Assembly: GCA_030835305.1 (NCBI GenBank)
Contig: JAURPJ010000090.1
Span: 1 to 64,000, forward strand
Length of the DNA stretch: 64,000 bases
Direction: 5' to 3'
Source of the DNA: Verrucomicrobiota bacterium
GTDB taxonomy: Bacteria; Verrucomicrobiota; Verrucomicrobiia; Verrucomicrobiales; Akkermansiaceae
The position numbers and the translations under genes were made by a program. Below are positions 25,374 to 35,421 of the stretch, one piece after another; position 1 is the stretch's first letter, and each line of letters starts with the position of its first letter. The notes under the pieces were generated by a model. The model did not search any database. It was not told the DNA's origin and saw nothing but the letters and a program-made list of their open reading frames with translations.

Positions 25374-25838
25374 GTGAGCAAAGAGCATAACATTCATCCG
25401 ATGTCTGATGTGCAGTCCAACAACATCGGAGAGGGTACTTCAATTTGGCAGTTCTGTGTAGTTTTACGCGGAGCAAAAATTGGAAGTCACTGTAATGTAT
25501 GTTCTCATTGTTTCATTGAAAATGACGTCACAATTGGTGATCGAGTGACTGTAAAATGTGGAGTTCAATTATGGGATGGACTTCAAATTGAAGATGATGT
25601 CTTTATCGGTCCCAATGTCACCTTCACGAACGATTTGCGTCCGCGCTCGAAGCAATATTCAGACAAGGTTATGCCAACCATAATTCGTGAGGGAGCTTCA
25701 ATCGGCGCGAACGCAACAATACTTCCTGGAGTTGAAATCGGGGCAAAAGCAATGGTTGGGGCCGGGGCCGTAGTTACTAAGAATGTAGCAGCTGAAGCGA
25801 TAGTGGTTGGTAATCCAGCCCAAGAGATAAAAAAATGA
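25374..25838 (+). CDS. Left-handed beta-helix sugar N-acetyltransferase (FdtC/QdtC-like)
   Basis: A 154-residue hexapeptide-repeat protein (isoleucine-patch repeats such as I-G-x-x-C-N-V and I-G-D-R-V-T-V), with the N-P-A-Q-E-I-K-K ending typical of acetyltransferases that act on dTDP-3-amino-3,6-dideoxyhexoses. The GTG start directly abuts the rfbA stop. Its 3' end overlaps the ketoisomerase gene by 4 bp (ATGA). With its neighbours it completes dTDP-Fuc3NAc or dTDP-Qui3NAc synthesis. Which of the two stereoisomers is made cannot be decided from this protein. Confidence 0.85.
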   Translation: MSKEHNIHPMSDVQSNNIGEGTSIWQFCVVLRGAKIGSHCNVCSHCFIENDVTIGDRVTVKCGVQLWDGLQIEDDVFIGPNVTFTNDLRPRSKQYSDKVMPTIIREGASIGANATILPGVEIGAKAMVGAGAVVTKNVAAEAIVVGNPAQEIKK

Positions 25839-26233
25839 ATCTGACAACCATAAATTTTAAACCGCTTGGTGATGCACGTGGCAGTTTAGTAGCCATTGAA
25901 TCTGATCTCGGTATTCCTTTTCCGATAAGACGAGTCTATTATATCTTTGATACAAAGACAGGCGTAGAGCGAGGATTTCACGCTCACAAAAAGCTTCAGC
26001 AAATTGCGGTCGCGGTAACGGGATCTTGTGAAATGATCCTCGACGACGGCAAAGAGAAGGAAAGTGTTTGCCTCGATAGTTCAACCAAAGGGCTTTATAT
26101 TGGTCCTGGTTTCTGGAGAGTGATGCGCAATTTTACACCAGACTGCGTGTTACTTGTGCTGGCCGATCGGCACTATGACGAGTCTGAGTATATTCGTAAT
26201 TACGATGAATTCTTAGAATGGAAAAAGAGCTAG
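25835..26233 (+). CDS. dTDP-4-oxo-6-deoxy-glucose 3,4-ketoisomerase (FdtA/QdtA, WxcM-like cupin)
   Basis: A 132-residue cupin. The motif [10 protein letters not shown] puts a His pair at residues 49 and 51, where FdtA/QdtA carry their catalytic histidines. D-A-R-G-S-L and R-V-Y-Y-I-F are further family marks, as is the [15 protein letters not shown] end. It moves the keto group from C4 to C3. The stereochemistry at C4 distinguishes Fuc3NAc from Qui3NAc and cannot be assigned by eye. It overlaps both neighbouring genes. Confidence 0.9.
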   Translation: MNLTTINFKPLGDARGSLVAIESDLGIPFPIRRVYYIFDTKTGVERGFHAHKKLQQIAVAVTGSCEMILDDGKEKESVCLDSSTKGLYIGPGFWRVMRNFTPDCVLLVLADRHYDESEYIRNYDEFLEWKKS

Positions 26234-27339
26234 TTAAGTTTCTGGATCTAAAAGCAGTCAACGAGGCTTATCGTCTTGAAATTGACGAAGCGATTCAGCG
26301 CGTACTAGATTCTGGCTGGTATTTACTGGGAGAAGAAGGCGTTGCTTTTGAGGAGGAATTTGCTGAATACTGTCAATCAAAGCACTGTCTTGGAGTGGCA
26401 AGTGGACTGGATGCCCTGATTTTGATACTCATGGGCTACCGCGAATTAGGCGTTATAGAGGAGGGTGACGAGATTATCGTTCCCGCTAATACCTATGTCG
26501 CATCTATTCTTGCGATATCCCGGAGTGGGCTGATACCAATTCTAGTGGAGCCAGATGAACAAACTTACAACATTGATCCTGCCTTAATAGAGGAAGCCAT
26601 TACTGAGCGCACGAAGGCGATTATGGCAGTCCATCTCTACGGTCAGTGTGCAGACATGGATTCAATTAATGATTTGGCGAGAAAATATGATCTCAAGGTC
26701 ATTGAGGATGCTGCGCAAGCACATGGAGCAACCTACAAGGGGCGCCGAGCTGGTTCACTAGGGGATGCTGCCGGCTTCAGTTTTTACCCAGGGAAAAATC
26801 TTGGAGCACTGGGAGATGGAGGTGCCGTCATCACAAGTAATAAAGTATTAGCTGATGCTGTTACTGCTTTACGTAATTATGGCTCATTTGAGAAATACTT
26901 TAATAGATATAAGGGTATGAATAGCCGTTTGGATGAGCTCCAAGCTGCAATTCTGAGGGTGAAATTAAAAAATCTGGATGCCGATACTGACAAACGGCGC
27001 CAAGTTGCCGAGTCTTATCTTGTGAACATCAAATCAGCTTCTTCTGATCTGACATTACCCTACATCGCTGATTATGGAAAACACGTTTGGCATCTTTTTG
27101 TCATACGTCATCCGAATCGCGATTTGATTGCGGCGCGTCTTGCTGAGCAAGGAATACAAACCGTCATTCATTACCCTATACCTCCTCATCGGCAAGAAGG
27201 GTATCCTGAATTACATAATCTGAGTTTACCGCTGACTGAGATCCTTCACCAAGAGGTTTTAAGCCTCCCAATTAGTCCAACGATGGATCATGTTTCTATC
27301 CAAAGGGTCATTGAAGCGATAAAAAAATCACTTGTCTAA
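26218..27339 (+). CDS. DegT/DnrJ/EryC1/StrS aminotransferase (FdtB/QdtB-like)
   Basis: A 373-residue PLP-dependent sugar aminotransferase. The internal aldimine lysine is Lys193 in [26 protein letters not shown] (163-171) binds the cofactor, and A-N-T-Y-V-A-S (90-96) and S-G-L-D-A-L precede it. It should aminate the 3-keto sugar made by the ketoisomerase encoded just upstream. Its ATG lies 16 bp inside the preceding gene, and its last codons overlap the flippase start. Confidence 0.93.
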   Translation: MEKELVKFLDLKAVNEAYRLEIDEAIQRVLDSGWYLLGEEGVAFEEEFAEYCQSKHCLGVASGLDALILILMGYRELGVIEEGDEIIVPANTYVASILAISRSGLIPILVEPDEQTYNIDPALIEEAITERTKAIMAVHLYGQCADMDSINDLARKYDLKVIEDAAQAHGATYKGRRAGSLGDAAGFSFYPGKNLGALGDGGAVITSNKVLADAVTALRNYGSFEKYFNRYKGMNSRLDELQAAILRVKLKNLDADTDKRRQVAESYLVNIKSASSDLTLPYIADYGKHVWHLFVIRHPNRDLIAARLAEQGIQTVIHYPIPPHRQEGYPELHNLSLPLTEILHQEVLSLPISPTMDHVSIQRVIEAIKKSLV

Positions 27340-28876
27340 GCCAAACACAAAACCTAGTTCTCGTCCACCAACCGAGAAGACGGAAGATCGTGAGGAATCA
27401 TATGGATCAATCTTGAAGTCGTCGTCGATAGTAGGCGGTGCAGAGGTCTTTAATTATGGACTCAGTCTTTTGCGTGTGAAGGCTGTGGCAGTTTTACTTG
27501 GTCCTGCCGGAATTGGGTTATTAGGACTATACAAGAATCTACAGCAGTCTTTATCCACTTTCGCGGGTGCTGGTATTTCTTTTAGTGGCGTTCGTGAGAT
27601 TGCTAAGTCCAACGAAGATTCCTACTCGGAAAAAACTGCGCGAGTCGCTTATACAATACGCTCTCTAAGCGTTGTGCTTGGATTGTTGGGTGCACTACTT
27701 GCGGCGATGCTTGCTCGGTCGTTAAGCAATTGGGTTTTTGAAGATGGTTCGCAAATAGTAGGCGTTGCTTTATTAGGTATTGCGATCTTTTTTTCGGTTG
27801 TCGCCGCTGGGCAAAAAGCTCTAGTTCAAGGTTTTCGCCGTATCACTGATTTAGGAAAGATTCAGGTTTTTTCTTCTTTGATAAGTACAGTATTGGCGCT
27901 GGGACTCTATACCTGGTTGAGACAGGCTGGAATTATACCAGTTCTAATTTTGACTGCATTTTGTAATCTCTGTCTAACTTGGTATTTTTCACGTAATATT
28001 GAGGTGGTCTCTACAAAGCTAAGCTTTAAGGAGATCTTTGCTGAAGCGAAACCCTTGGTTGGACTAGGCTTGGCTTTCATGTGGTCATTGCTTCTGGTGA
28101 CAGTAGTCGACCTTTTTATAAATTCATTCATACTTCGAGAACTCGGGATAAATTCGGTAGGAATTTATCAGGCGGCGTGGGCGACGTCTGGCCTGTTTGC
28201 GGGCTTTATTCTCAATGCGATGGGCGCTGACTTTTACCCAAGACTTACCGCGTCCCAATCCGATCATCCCGAGATGGTCCATCTTATTAATGAGCAGACC
28301 AAAGTTGGTGTTTTATTGGCCCTTCCCGGTATACTAGGAACCCTTGCCTTTGCGCCTTGGATAATAAAGCTTTTATATTCTGCAGACTTTATAAATGCTG
28401 CTAACCTGCTCCCGTTTCTTCTGCTAGGTGTGTTTGGCCGTATTATCACTTGGCCCCTAGGTTTTGTCTTTCTTGCGAAGGGGGCGAAGGGACATTTTGC
28501 AGTGATCGAGACGATAATAAATATAACCCGGATATTATTCGTAATCATTTTAGTAAAGAAATGGGGATTACTTGGGGCAGCGATCGCATGGCCCCTTAAT
28601 TATTTGATCTATTTTCTTCTTATGTATCCATTAACTTCTCATATGATAGGGTTTAGTTACCAACGAGAAAATTTGCTCCTTTTTCTTCGAGTCATCATCC
28701 TAATCGTGCTCAGCTTCATCTCAATTCATGCGTTTCCGACTTTCTGGGATACCGGAGCTGCTCTGAGTATATTAGTCATAGGAACAGCATTTAGTTTACG
28801 GAGCTTACTAGGACTTTTGGGACCAAACCATCGACTTGTTCAGCTCATCCATAAACTACCTTTCTTCGGATTATAA
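27332..28876 (+). CDS. wzx: Wzx-type polysaccharide repeat-unit flippase
   Basis: A 514-residue membrane protein with about 12 hydrophobic spans and a basic, proline/threonine-rich cytosolic N-terminus. Resemblance is to O-antigen translocases of the MATE-like/PST family ([32 protein letters not shown]). It moves undecaprenyl-linked repeat units across the inner membrane. The start is a TTG that overlaps the aminotransferase stop, because no ATG occurs before the first spans. Strong A+T bias matches the surrounding cassette. Confidence 0.88.
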   Translation: MSKPNTKPSSRPPTEKTEDREESYGSILKSSSIVGGAEVFNYGLSLLRVKAVAVLLGPAGIGLLGLYKNLQQSLSTFAGAGISFSGVREIAKSNEDSYSEKTARVAYTIRSLSVVLGLLGALLAAMLARSLSNWVFEDGSQIVGVALLGIAIFFSVVAAGQKALVQGFRRITDLGKIQVFSSLISTVLALGLYTWLRQAGIIPVLILTAFCNLCLTWYFSRNIEVVSTKLSFKEIFAEAKPLVGLGLAFMWSLLLVTVVDLFINSFILRELGINSVGIYQAAWATSGLFAGFILNAMGADFYPRLTASQSDHPEMVHLINEQTKVGVLLALPGILGTLAFAPWIIKLLYSADFINAANLLPFLLLGVFGRIITWPLGFVFLAKGAKGHFAVIETIINITRILFVIILVKKWGLLGAAIAWPLNYLIYFLLMYPLTSHMIGFSYQRENLLLFLRVIILIVLSFISIHAFPTFWDTGAALSILVIGTAFSLRSLLGLLGPNHRLVQLIHKLPFFGL

Positions 28877-28902
28877 AATCAATTATTTAAATATATTTGA
28901 TT

Positions 28903-30450
28903 ATGTTAGGAAATACCTATAACAATCTAAGAAAATCTTATCTTAATGCTTATAAGAAGGCTCTACATGGTGTGGATGATTCTCTGAAAAGAAATAAGAT
29001 AGAACGCGCGCTTCGACAGGCTGAATATGCGGCATCGATCGCATGGCATCGGCCAATTTTATCAAGTTTTATTGACGAAAATCTAGAGAGTCTTATTGAA
29101 AATACTGCTACTAAGCTCATCAAGAATCATACCTTTATAGAACGAAATAAGAGTGGATATCTAAAACGAGTAGTTTTCTATAATGGACAGATAATTGATA
29201 CTGGTGCTCTAACTGAACAGTATTTAAACTATTTAATCACTAACGACTATGAAATTTTATTTGTTGTTCAGGACATGAGAAATGCTGTAAAAGGAGGAAA
29301 ACTACTAAGAAGACTAGAGTCTCTTTCTGCGGTCAAAGTAGTAATTCTCGATCCAGGGAAACATACTTCAAAAGTCCAACAACTACATCAAATCATTATT
29401 GATTTCGATCCAGATTTCAGTTTTCTCCATTTTTTGCCTAATGATATCGTTGGTTATGCTGCATTTTCTAAGCTTACCGGTCGGCCGCGCTATTATATCG
29501 TACACAACGATCATACCTTTTGGGTAGGGAAGGGCTGTAGTGACTATTTTCTAGAGTTTCGTCAATTGGGAGCACGGCTATCGGTTGATTGCCGTGGAAT
29601 TTCGCCAAGTCAGATTGTGACGATACCATTTTATCCGATTCATAGTGCGGTGCCATTTCAGGGATTTCCCTTTGAGTCGGCTAATAAAGTCGTAGGTCTC
29701 TCGGGAGCGCTTTTGAGCAAATATTTTAGAGATCCTGAGTTGAAATACTTTCATAGTATCAAGAAGTTGCTCCAAAATCATAATAATTTTGTGTTTTGTT
29801 TGTGTGGCACAGGTACTGCCGAACAAGTGGACCAAATTAATCGTTTTATTAAATTGAATGATCTTGAGAATCGTTTTTTTTATTTGGGATTACGTAAAGA
29901 TTTTTTCGAGCTAATCGGAAACATAGATATCTTGTTCGAATCTTATCCACAAAATGGATGTTTGGTTTTGTTGTTTGCAACGACCCAAGGCAAGGCAGTG
30001 GTGGGGATTGGGAATAAAAATTCTTATCCCGGAACGACCAGCGAGTTTTTAGATATTCAAAACTATGAACAGCCTTTAACTTTTGAAGATTTTGAAAAAG
30101 AAGCCTCCCAATTGATCACGAGCAAAGAGTATCGTGCCGAGAATTCGAAAAATTTCTCAAACACACTATACAACAAAAATAGTTTTAACACAAAGCTTGA
30201 TGAGGTGATTGAATCAGGATTTTCTTTCGAGGATAAATTAGCTTATAAGAGGGAAAAAATAGAAATAAGATTTTCTAACTATGATATCGAGTTAGATAAA
30301 ACACAAAATGTAACGGAGTTCTTATTGCGATTAAAATATCGTGCCTATTTTTATGGTAGGTTTGTGAGTCGGCTTTGTGACGTTGTTTTAACTCTATATT
30401 TTAATGGGCCAAGGGTTTTGTTAAGAAGGATTCACGAGAAAGTCCGATGA
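28903..30450 (+). CDS. Putative GT-B fold glycosyltransferase, divergent
   Basis: About 515 residues, without membrane spans, and A+T-rich. The middle and C-terminal parts resemble GT4-like transferases: V-V-F-Y-N-G-Q-I-I-D-T-G-A-L-T-E-Q-Y, G-L-S-G-A-L-L-S-K-Y, F-C-L-C-G-T-G, a F-F-Y-L-G-L-R-K-D sequence and a late E-x(7)-like pattern around S-Y-P-Q-N-G-C. Acceptor and donor are not deducible. The ATG at 28903 is preferred to a TTG six bases earlier; neither has a good ribosome-binding site. The 266 bp after it (to 30716) hold only a 20-codon frame at 30447 and A+T-rich sequence. Confidence 0.7.
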   Translation: MLGNTYNNLRKSYLNAYKKALHGVDDSLKRNKIERALRQAEYAASIAWHRPILSSFIDENLESLIENTATKLIKNHTFIERNKSGYLKRVVFYNGQIIDTGALTEQYLNYLITNDYEILFVVQDMRNAVKGGKLLRRLESLSAVKVVILDPGKHTSKVQQLHQIIIDFDPDFSFLHFLPNDIVGYAAFSKLTGRPRYYIVHNDHTFWVGKGCSDYFLEFRQLGARLSVDCRGISPSQIVTIPFYPIHSAVPFQGFPFESANKVVGLSGALLSKYFRDPELKYFHSIKKLLQNHNNFVFCLCGTGTAEQVDQINRFIKLNDLENRFFYLGLRKDFFELIGNIDILFESYPQNGCLVLLFATTQGKAVVGIGNKNSYPGTTSEFLDIQNYEQPLTFEDFEKEASQLITSKEYRAENSKNFSNTLYNKNSFNTKLDEVIESGFSFEDKLAYKREKIEIRFSNYDIELDKTQNVTEFLLRLKYRAYFYGRFVSRLCDVVLTLYFNGPRVLLRRIHEKVR

Positions 30451-30716
30451 TAAGATTTATGGAGCTTGAATCGATAATAAGTCTTCAAGTCCGTGATCTT
30501 ATTAGGTAAGTAATCATAATTAGTTTTTCTATCAATATTTCCTCAGAAATTTATCTTTGCCGTTGGTCAAGAAGTAGCAATACTCCAAAATAAAAATTAC
30601 GCTGGACCAAAGATTTTGAAAAGGTCTCGACTTTCCCGTCTTCAGTGCCATCTTCATTTCCCCGGTTCAGTTGTGGAGTCTTTTCCTGTCCCCCCCAACA
30701 CACACTGTATTTAGCG

Positions 30717-32270
30717 ATGAGAAATAAAGTCAGTTTTGTAACACTGTTAGCTTTTATTAGTATTGGAGCGCTCTTTTTTGGTTCAGTAATTGGCCAGTCA
30801 CGTTTTGTTGACCTTTCGATTTATGGTTTAGGCGCCTTCTTTTTGTTATACTTAGGTTATTTGTATAACTTTACATGGCAAATTGTCCTTTTCCTTGTGT
30901 GGAGTGGTGTTAACCTGAATTACGGCTTTCTATTAAACTCTCAGCATTATGCACCTGTTTTTTTGTTGGTGTATGGGGTTATCATATTTTTATTGAAAAA
31001 GAATCCGTATTCAAATCCTATTTTTCTTAAGAAAGTTGGTGGTAATGGTTTATTCTTTTGGTCTGGTGCGTTAGTTGTTTATGGCGGATTAAGTTACGCT
31101 CTGAATATGGTAGCTCCGTTCGATGGAGGTAGCTATGCGACAAAGAACATTCTCAAGGCCTATGCTACAACCTTCGCTCCGGTTTTGATTTTATTTTTGG
31201 CAATCCGTGCGCCATACAGTTTTCGGATTGGTAAGGACGTAATCGGTACTGTTATATGGATTCTCGCCCTAGGTTTGATTTTGAATTTTGCTAACACTAT
31301 TCATTTATTCAGGCAAGGCTATGGCGGGGTATCCATACTTACTGATGAGGCTTCGGATGTTGGGATGTTTTATATTCCTATCATTAATGCGACAATAGGT
31401 GTTTTTACGATGCGTGTTCTAGCTCCAACAGCTGTAATTTTTAGTTTTGCTCTTATTTGTCAACCTGGGTGGTTTAGGTCGCAAAAAGTCTCTTTGAAAC
31501 TTTTGGTTATTTTTGTCTTTGGTCTAGGAGTAGGTGGTTCGGTGATAAGTGGTGGCCGGGCAGCAGTTTTACTCTCTTTAGTATACACCGCGATTATTGC
31601 TTTTGTCTATCGTCGGATTATTTTCATTTTTGCGGCGATGTGTTTAGCACTTTTTGTTTTTCTTTTCGCGAACATTTTTTCAAAAGTTATAAATAACGAC
31701 ATGCCAGTTTATGTCGCGAGGCCTTTACAGTATCTAATGATCGAAAAAGGAACGGCGATGGACTCGATTAAAAATTCCTCAGATTATCGCAGTACTCTTT
31801 TTTCGGAGGCACTAAAAGAGTGGAAAGACGAGCCACGGGTCTTACTGTTTGGGCGGAGTGTTTATACACCTCTAGACTATACCGAATTAAAACGAGTTGT
31901 TGGGGATAAAGAATCGTTTTTAATGGTAAATATAAACTCTGGTACTTGTCATGCTCTGATTCCATCCGTCTTAATCCAATATGGGATCTTTGGGGGGATA
32001 CTCTATTACCTGGTCTATTGTGGGATGTTTTGGTATTTTTTCCGTAGCTATCAGGTTGCTAAACGAGAAGGGTATTCCGAGGAATTGCAGATTATCTCGT
32101 TCGTTGTGGCTCTTTCGACGGGGTTGGGAATCATTACCGATTCTATTGGCGGTTCATGGTTCGGAGCTTTTCATATTTTGATGGTCATCTTGATCAAAAG
32201 TTTGGCTGCTCGGGACGAGCAAGCTTATTTCGTTGCCCAAAAGCTCGAAGAGAAAGGTGTCGCGATTTAA
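30717..32270 (+). CDS. wzy: O-antigen/EPS polymerase (Wzy-like)
   Basis: A 517-residue integral membrane protein with at least ten predicted spans and a large periplasmic loop around residues 350-420. This is the usual Wzy topology. Wzy sequences are poorly conserved, and the call rests on topology, position after the flippase, and a W-x-x-x-P-x-x-x-L-F-G-R-like section in the loop (E-W-K-D-E-P-R-V-L-L-F-G-R). The start at 30717 (MRNKVSFVT) is taken rather than an earlier in-frame start, which would add a hydrophilic cysteine-containing leader. Confidence 0.75.
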   Translation: MRNKVSFVTLLAFISIGALFFGSVIGQSRFVDLSIYGLGAFFLLYLGYLYNFTWQIVLFLVWSGVNLNYGFLLNSQHYAPVFLLVYGVIIFLLKKNPYSNPIFLKKVGGNGLFFWSGALVVYGGLSYALNMVAPFDGGSYATKNILKAYATTFAPVLILFLAIRAPYSFRIGKDVIGTVIWILALGLILNFANTIHLFRQGYGGVSILTDEASDVGMFYIPIINATIGVFTMRVLAPTAVIFSFALICQPGWFRSQKVSLKLLVIFVFGLGVGGSVISGGRAAVLLSLVYTAIIAFVYRRIIFIFAAMCLALFVFLFANIFSKVINNDMPVYVARPLQYLMIEKGTAMDSIKNSSDYRSTLFSEALKEWKDEPRVLLFGRSVYTPLDYTELKRVVGDKESFLMVNINSGTCHALIPSVLIQYGIFGGILYYLVYCGMFWYFFRSYQVAKREGYSEELQIISFVVALSTGLGIITDSIGGSWFGAFHILMVILIKSLAARDEQAYFVAQKLEEKGVAI

Positions 32271-32339
32271 GTCCGCATAAGTTTTGGATTAAACATCTGG
32301 AATTTATAGGCATAATCCCTATCTTTTCACTGTGATTTT

Positions 32340-33170
32340 ATGAAGCCCCTCATTTCTGTAGTTAGTGCTTCGTGGAACCAAGGGCGCTACCTAAAGGAGT
32401 GCCATGAAAGCATTAGTGGCTGTGAGGAAGGGTTGGTGGAGCATGTTGTCGTTGATAATTGCTCGGATGATATTACCCATCAGGTTCTTAGAGAACATCC
32501 TGAAATTATTGCGGTAGTAGAAGCGGATAGTGGGCAGAGCGAAGCCTTGAATAAAGGTTTTCAAATGGCGCGTGGTAAATGGATTCTATGGCTTAATGTT
32601 GATGACTTCCTCCTTCCTGGGGTGATTTCTATATTGATTGAGCTTGTAACGAAGGAGGGAGAAAACTTCGACATGGTCTATGGGCATACTGTTTTCGTGG
32701 ATGCTGGGGGTCAAAAAATCCGAACTGTGTATCATCCGCGGTGGTTTTATTGGATGACTACTATTGGATGTTATGCTGCCCCTTCGACCGGCTCGTTGTT
32801 TAGGCGGGATCTCCTCGTTGAAAACCCCCTTAATGAGAATTTTCACATGATCATGGACACGGAGTGGATGTTGAGGGTGGGAAAGACTCTTCGGGTTAGG
32901 CGGGTGGATTTTGAGACAGTGTCTTTTCGAATCGATGACAACAAAACCGCCGACCATATTCAGTCGGGTGAACTCACTTCAACACATCGTTCAGAGAGAG
33001 AAGCGCTTGCAAAAATTTATCTAAACTATGATAAAAATAAGGACAGGTCGTTAGTTAGGCGTTTGTTGATCAAGTTAGCGCGTAGATACACGAGACTTTG
33101 GATCCTGGGGGACAAGTTTATTTCGAAAATGTTTCTACTAAAGAATATTTCCTCCACCCAAAAAATCTGA
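32340..33170 (+). CDS. Family 2 glycosyltransferase
   Basis: A 276-residue GT-A fold transferase. The N-terminus S-V-V-S-A-S-W-N-Q-G-R-Y-L, the nucleotide-binding V-V-D-N-C-S-D-D and D-S-G-Q-S-E-A-L-N-K-G-F, and the metal-binding L-N-V-D-D-F (a DxD variant) are evident. M-D-T-E-W-M-L-R near 182 is the acceptor-side acidic motif. It probably adds one residue of the repeat unit. The next gene starts immediately after its stop, and composition begins to shift back toward higher G+C. Confidence 0.92.
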   Translation: MKPLISVVSASWNQGRYLKECHESISGCEEGLVEHVVVDNCSDDITHQVLREHPEIIAVVEADSGQSEALNKGFQMARGKWILWLNVDDFLLPGVISILIELVTKEGENFDMVYGHTVFVDAGGQKIRTVYHPRWFYWMTTIGCYAAPSTGSLFRRDLLVENPLNENFHMIMDTEWMLRVGKTLRVRRVDFETVSFRIDDNKTADHIQSGELTSTHRSEREALAKIYLNYDKNKDRSLVRRLLIKLARRYTRLWILGDKFISKMFLLKNISSTQKI

Positions 33171-34310
33171 ATGAAAATTCTCCATTTTATTGAGGGTCGT
33201 TGTAATCCAGACACCGCGAATGGTGTGGATAAGACCATTTATTTTTTGACCCGTGAACTGGCTTCGCTTGGTCACGAAGTGCACTTGATTTCGGAAACCG
33301 CGAAGAAGGAAGAGATTCCCATTCCCGGAGTGACCATTCATCGTGTGGAGCCATTTCGAAATTGTTTTTCGTGTCCTCCTCACATCCGGGCAGTAATTGA
33401 TGAAATCTCGCCCGATATTGGGCACTTTCACTCGGCCTATGTGCCGGGAAATATCAGCCTCTCAAAGTATCTCAGGGAAAAGGGAATTCCCTACGTGGTT
33501 ACTCCCAACGGGAATTGTGCCCGAGTTTTGATGAAGAGGAGGCCATGGCTGAAATTCCCCTATAAGTATTTTTTGGAGAGGCCTTACATGAACCGGGCGG
33601 CCTTTATTCAATCGGTTGGGGACAGGAGCGAGATCGAGTATTACGGGGTGACGGCGCCGATTATCGAGGCTTTGAATGGTATCGATCTTGCGACCTTGCC
33701 AAACAAATCTGATGCTACTGTCCTTGAAAAGGCCGTTCCACGTTTCAATGGGCGATTTATTTGTGTTTTTGTGGGGCGTCTAGATATTGAGCAGAAGGCA
33801 TTAGACTTATTGATTCCGGCGGTGGCTTCTTTGGGCGATGACGCCAGAAAGCTCGGTATTCTGCTGGTGGGGCCCGAATGGAAGGGTTCTCTGGTTCGTA
33901 TTGAGGAGATGATCCGGGAGTATCAAATCGAGGATTCCTTTCAACTCTATGGTTCTGCCTACGGTGATGAAAAATTTGATTTAGTGAAGGGAGCCAACGC
34001 CTTCATTTACCCAAGCCGATGGGAGGGGCTGCCTTTCGCGGTGGTTGAGGCAATGGCGGTAGGCCAGCTTTGTTTGGTGACTCCCGCATCCGACCCGGCA
34101 GGACTTTTGGCGAAAAATGAGGGGGGTGTGGTCTTTCCCTCAACTTTGGAAGGAATTAAGGATGGTCTTCGGCGGGCGATTACGATGTCTCCCGGTGAAA
34201 GAGAAAAACTTCTCGAATCATCGGCGCGAATCGTCCGCGAAAATATGACCTGGGATGTCATTGGTCGTATTATTGAGAAAGGATATCTTGTGGCTTTGGA
34301 GAAAAACTGA
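33171..34310 (+). CDS. Family 4 (GT-B) glycosyltransferase
   Basis: A 379-residue transferase starting directly after the previous stop codon. It has an N-terminal Rossmann half (F-I-E-G-R-C-N-P-D-T-A-N-G-V-D-K-T-I), C-terminal G-R-L-D-I-E-Q-K-A-L-D-L-L, and the GT4 acidic motif Y-P-S-R-W-E-G-L-P-F-A-V-V-E-A-M (E-x7-E). The donor is unknown. Its 3' end abuts the next gene with no gap, so translation is probably coupled. Confidence 0.93.
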   Translation: MKILHFIEGRCNPDTANGVDKTIYFLTRELASLGHEVHLISETAKKEEIPIPGVTIHRVEPFRNCFSCPPHIRAVIDEISPDIGHFHSAYVPGNISLSKYLREKGIPYVVTPNGNCARVLMKRRPWLKFPYKYFLERPYMNRAAFIQSVGDRSEIEYYGVTAPIIEALNGIDLATLPNKSDATVLEKAVPRFNGRFICVFVGRLDIEQKALDLLIPAVASLGDDARKLGILLVGPEWKGSLVRIEEMIREYQIEDSFQLYGSAYGDEKFDLVKGANAFIYPSRWEGLPFAVVEAMAVGQLCLVTPASDPAGLLAKNEGGVVFPSTLEGIKDGLRRAITMSPGEREKLLESSARIVRENMTWDVIGRIIEKGYLVALEKN

Positions 34311-35420
34311 ATGCCGGATGAGTCGACCAAAATTACCGCTTTGGAGAAAGTGGCGAAAGCATGGAGTGATGCCGGGATTGTCTGGGCGGTTGCGAATGGG
34401 CTCGAGGATTATCCGGATGGCATTGGTCGGGATCTTGATATTGTGGTCGGGCGAGGTTCGTTGCGGAATGCGGTGGAGGTCGTGATCGCTTGTCTGGGAG
34501 AAGCCGGTTGGGTGGTGGTTCCCAATCGTCAGGGCTGGATCTGGTGGGTGGTGGCCTTTCGGGAAAATGAGGATGGCTCGCTGGCCTCTTTGCAAGTGGA
34601 TCTTTTTGAGCATCTGCAATGGGCATTTACCTGGGTGGTCGAGGGTGTCGGAATGGATGGTAGGCTCATTCAACGAGGCCCATTTTTCGAGGATCCCGGT
34701 GCCGGGTTGGCCAAGCGATTTTTGCTTCACGCTCTTTCATCCGGTTCCAAAGCATTCCGTAAAAAACCCGCCTATCTTGTCATGTCGGAGCTTGAGAGTG
34801 TGGTCCTGCCAGTGGTGTTGCGGCGAGTTTCCGGTTGCGAATGGCCGGAACTGATGAATGCGGTGAAACAGTTTGACTTACCGATTTTGGACCGGCAGCT
34901 TGAGGCCTTTCGAAAGGCTTGCTATCGCCACGCCCTTCGATCTCACCTTTGGGGCCGGCGATTCTGGAGCGCCTTTCAAAAGCAATGGGTCGTGAATCTT
35001 GCTCCCAAACAGGGAGCTCCGGTGATTGAGGTTCGTGGAAGCCAAAAATCTATCGATGGGAAAGTGATCGAGATCCTTCAAAGTGAGCTGGAAAGTCTCG
35101 TGTTTCAGAAAGTGCAATTGGTAGATGAATCGATGGATTCTGGGGGATGGGCGTTGCGTCGATTATCCTGCCTGCAGGTAGTTTTGGTTTTTGTGGGGAT
35201 GCGCTCTCCCCGCGGGCTCACTCCCGATCTTCTTATTTCACACCGCGAAAACGGCTGCTTGATCCAGGTGCCAGTAGCTGACAAAGGCTCGGAGGCTTAC
35301 GAATTTTCACTGACCAATCTTCGCCAATCCCTAATGGTGGTTTTCAAAAACAATTCGCAGAGCCTCATGCAAAGACATTCTTTGCGCTCTACCAATCCGA
35401 ACAAATCTGCAAACTATTGA
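34311..35420 (+). CDS. Nucleotidyltransferase-like protein of unknown function
   Basis: A 369-residue soluble protein that starts at the base following the preceding stop. Residues 39-47 read G-R-D-L-D-I-V-V-G, as in nucleotidyltransferase-superfamily proteins of the kind found fused to P-loop kinases in polysaccharide loci. Helical sequence fills about 120-230. A segment near residues 243-270 (P-V-I-E-V-R-G-S-Q-K-S-I-D-G-K) sits where the related fusion at 36244 has its Walker A. It looks like a kinase domain that lost the G-x-x-x-x-G-K-S loop. No enzyme activity should be assumed. The relation to the neighbour is inference. Confidence 0.5.
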   Translation: MPDESTKITALEKVAKAWSDAGIVWAVANGLEDYPDGIGRDLDIVVGRGSLRNAVEVVIACLGEAGWVVVPNRQGWIWWVVAFRENEDGSLASLQVDLFEHLQWAFTWVVEGVGMDGRLIQRGPFFEDPGAGLAKRFLLHALSSGSKAFRKKPAYLVMSELESVVLPVVLRRVSGCEWPELMNAVKQFDLPILDRQLEAFRKACYRHALRSHLWGRRFWSAFQKQWVVNLAPKQGAPVIEVRGSQKSIDGKVIEILQSELESLVFQKVQLVDESMDSGGWALRRLSCLQVVLVFVGMRSPRGLTPDLLISHRENGCLIQVPVADKGSEAYEFSLTNLRQSLMVVFKNNSQSLMQRHSLRSTNPNKSANY

Positions 35421-35421
35421 T

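Noticed and set aside
30447-30509. 20-codon frame overlapping the end of the divergent glycosyltransferase gene
   Set aside because: Too short and without motif; likely chance in A+T-rich DNA.
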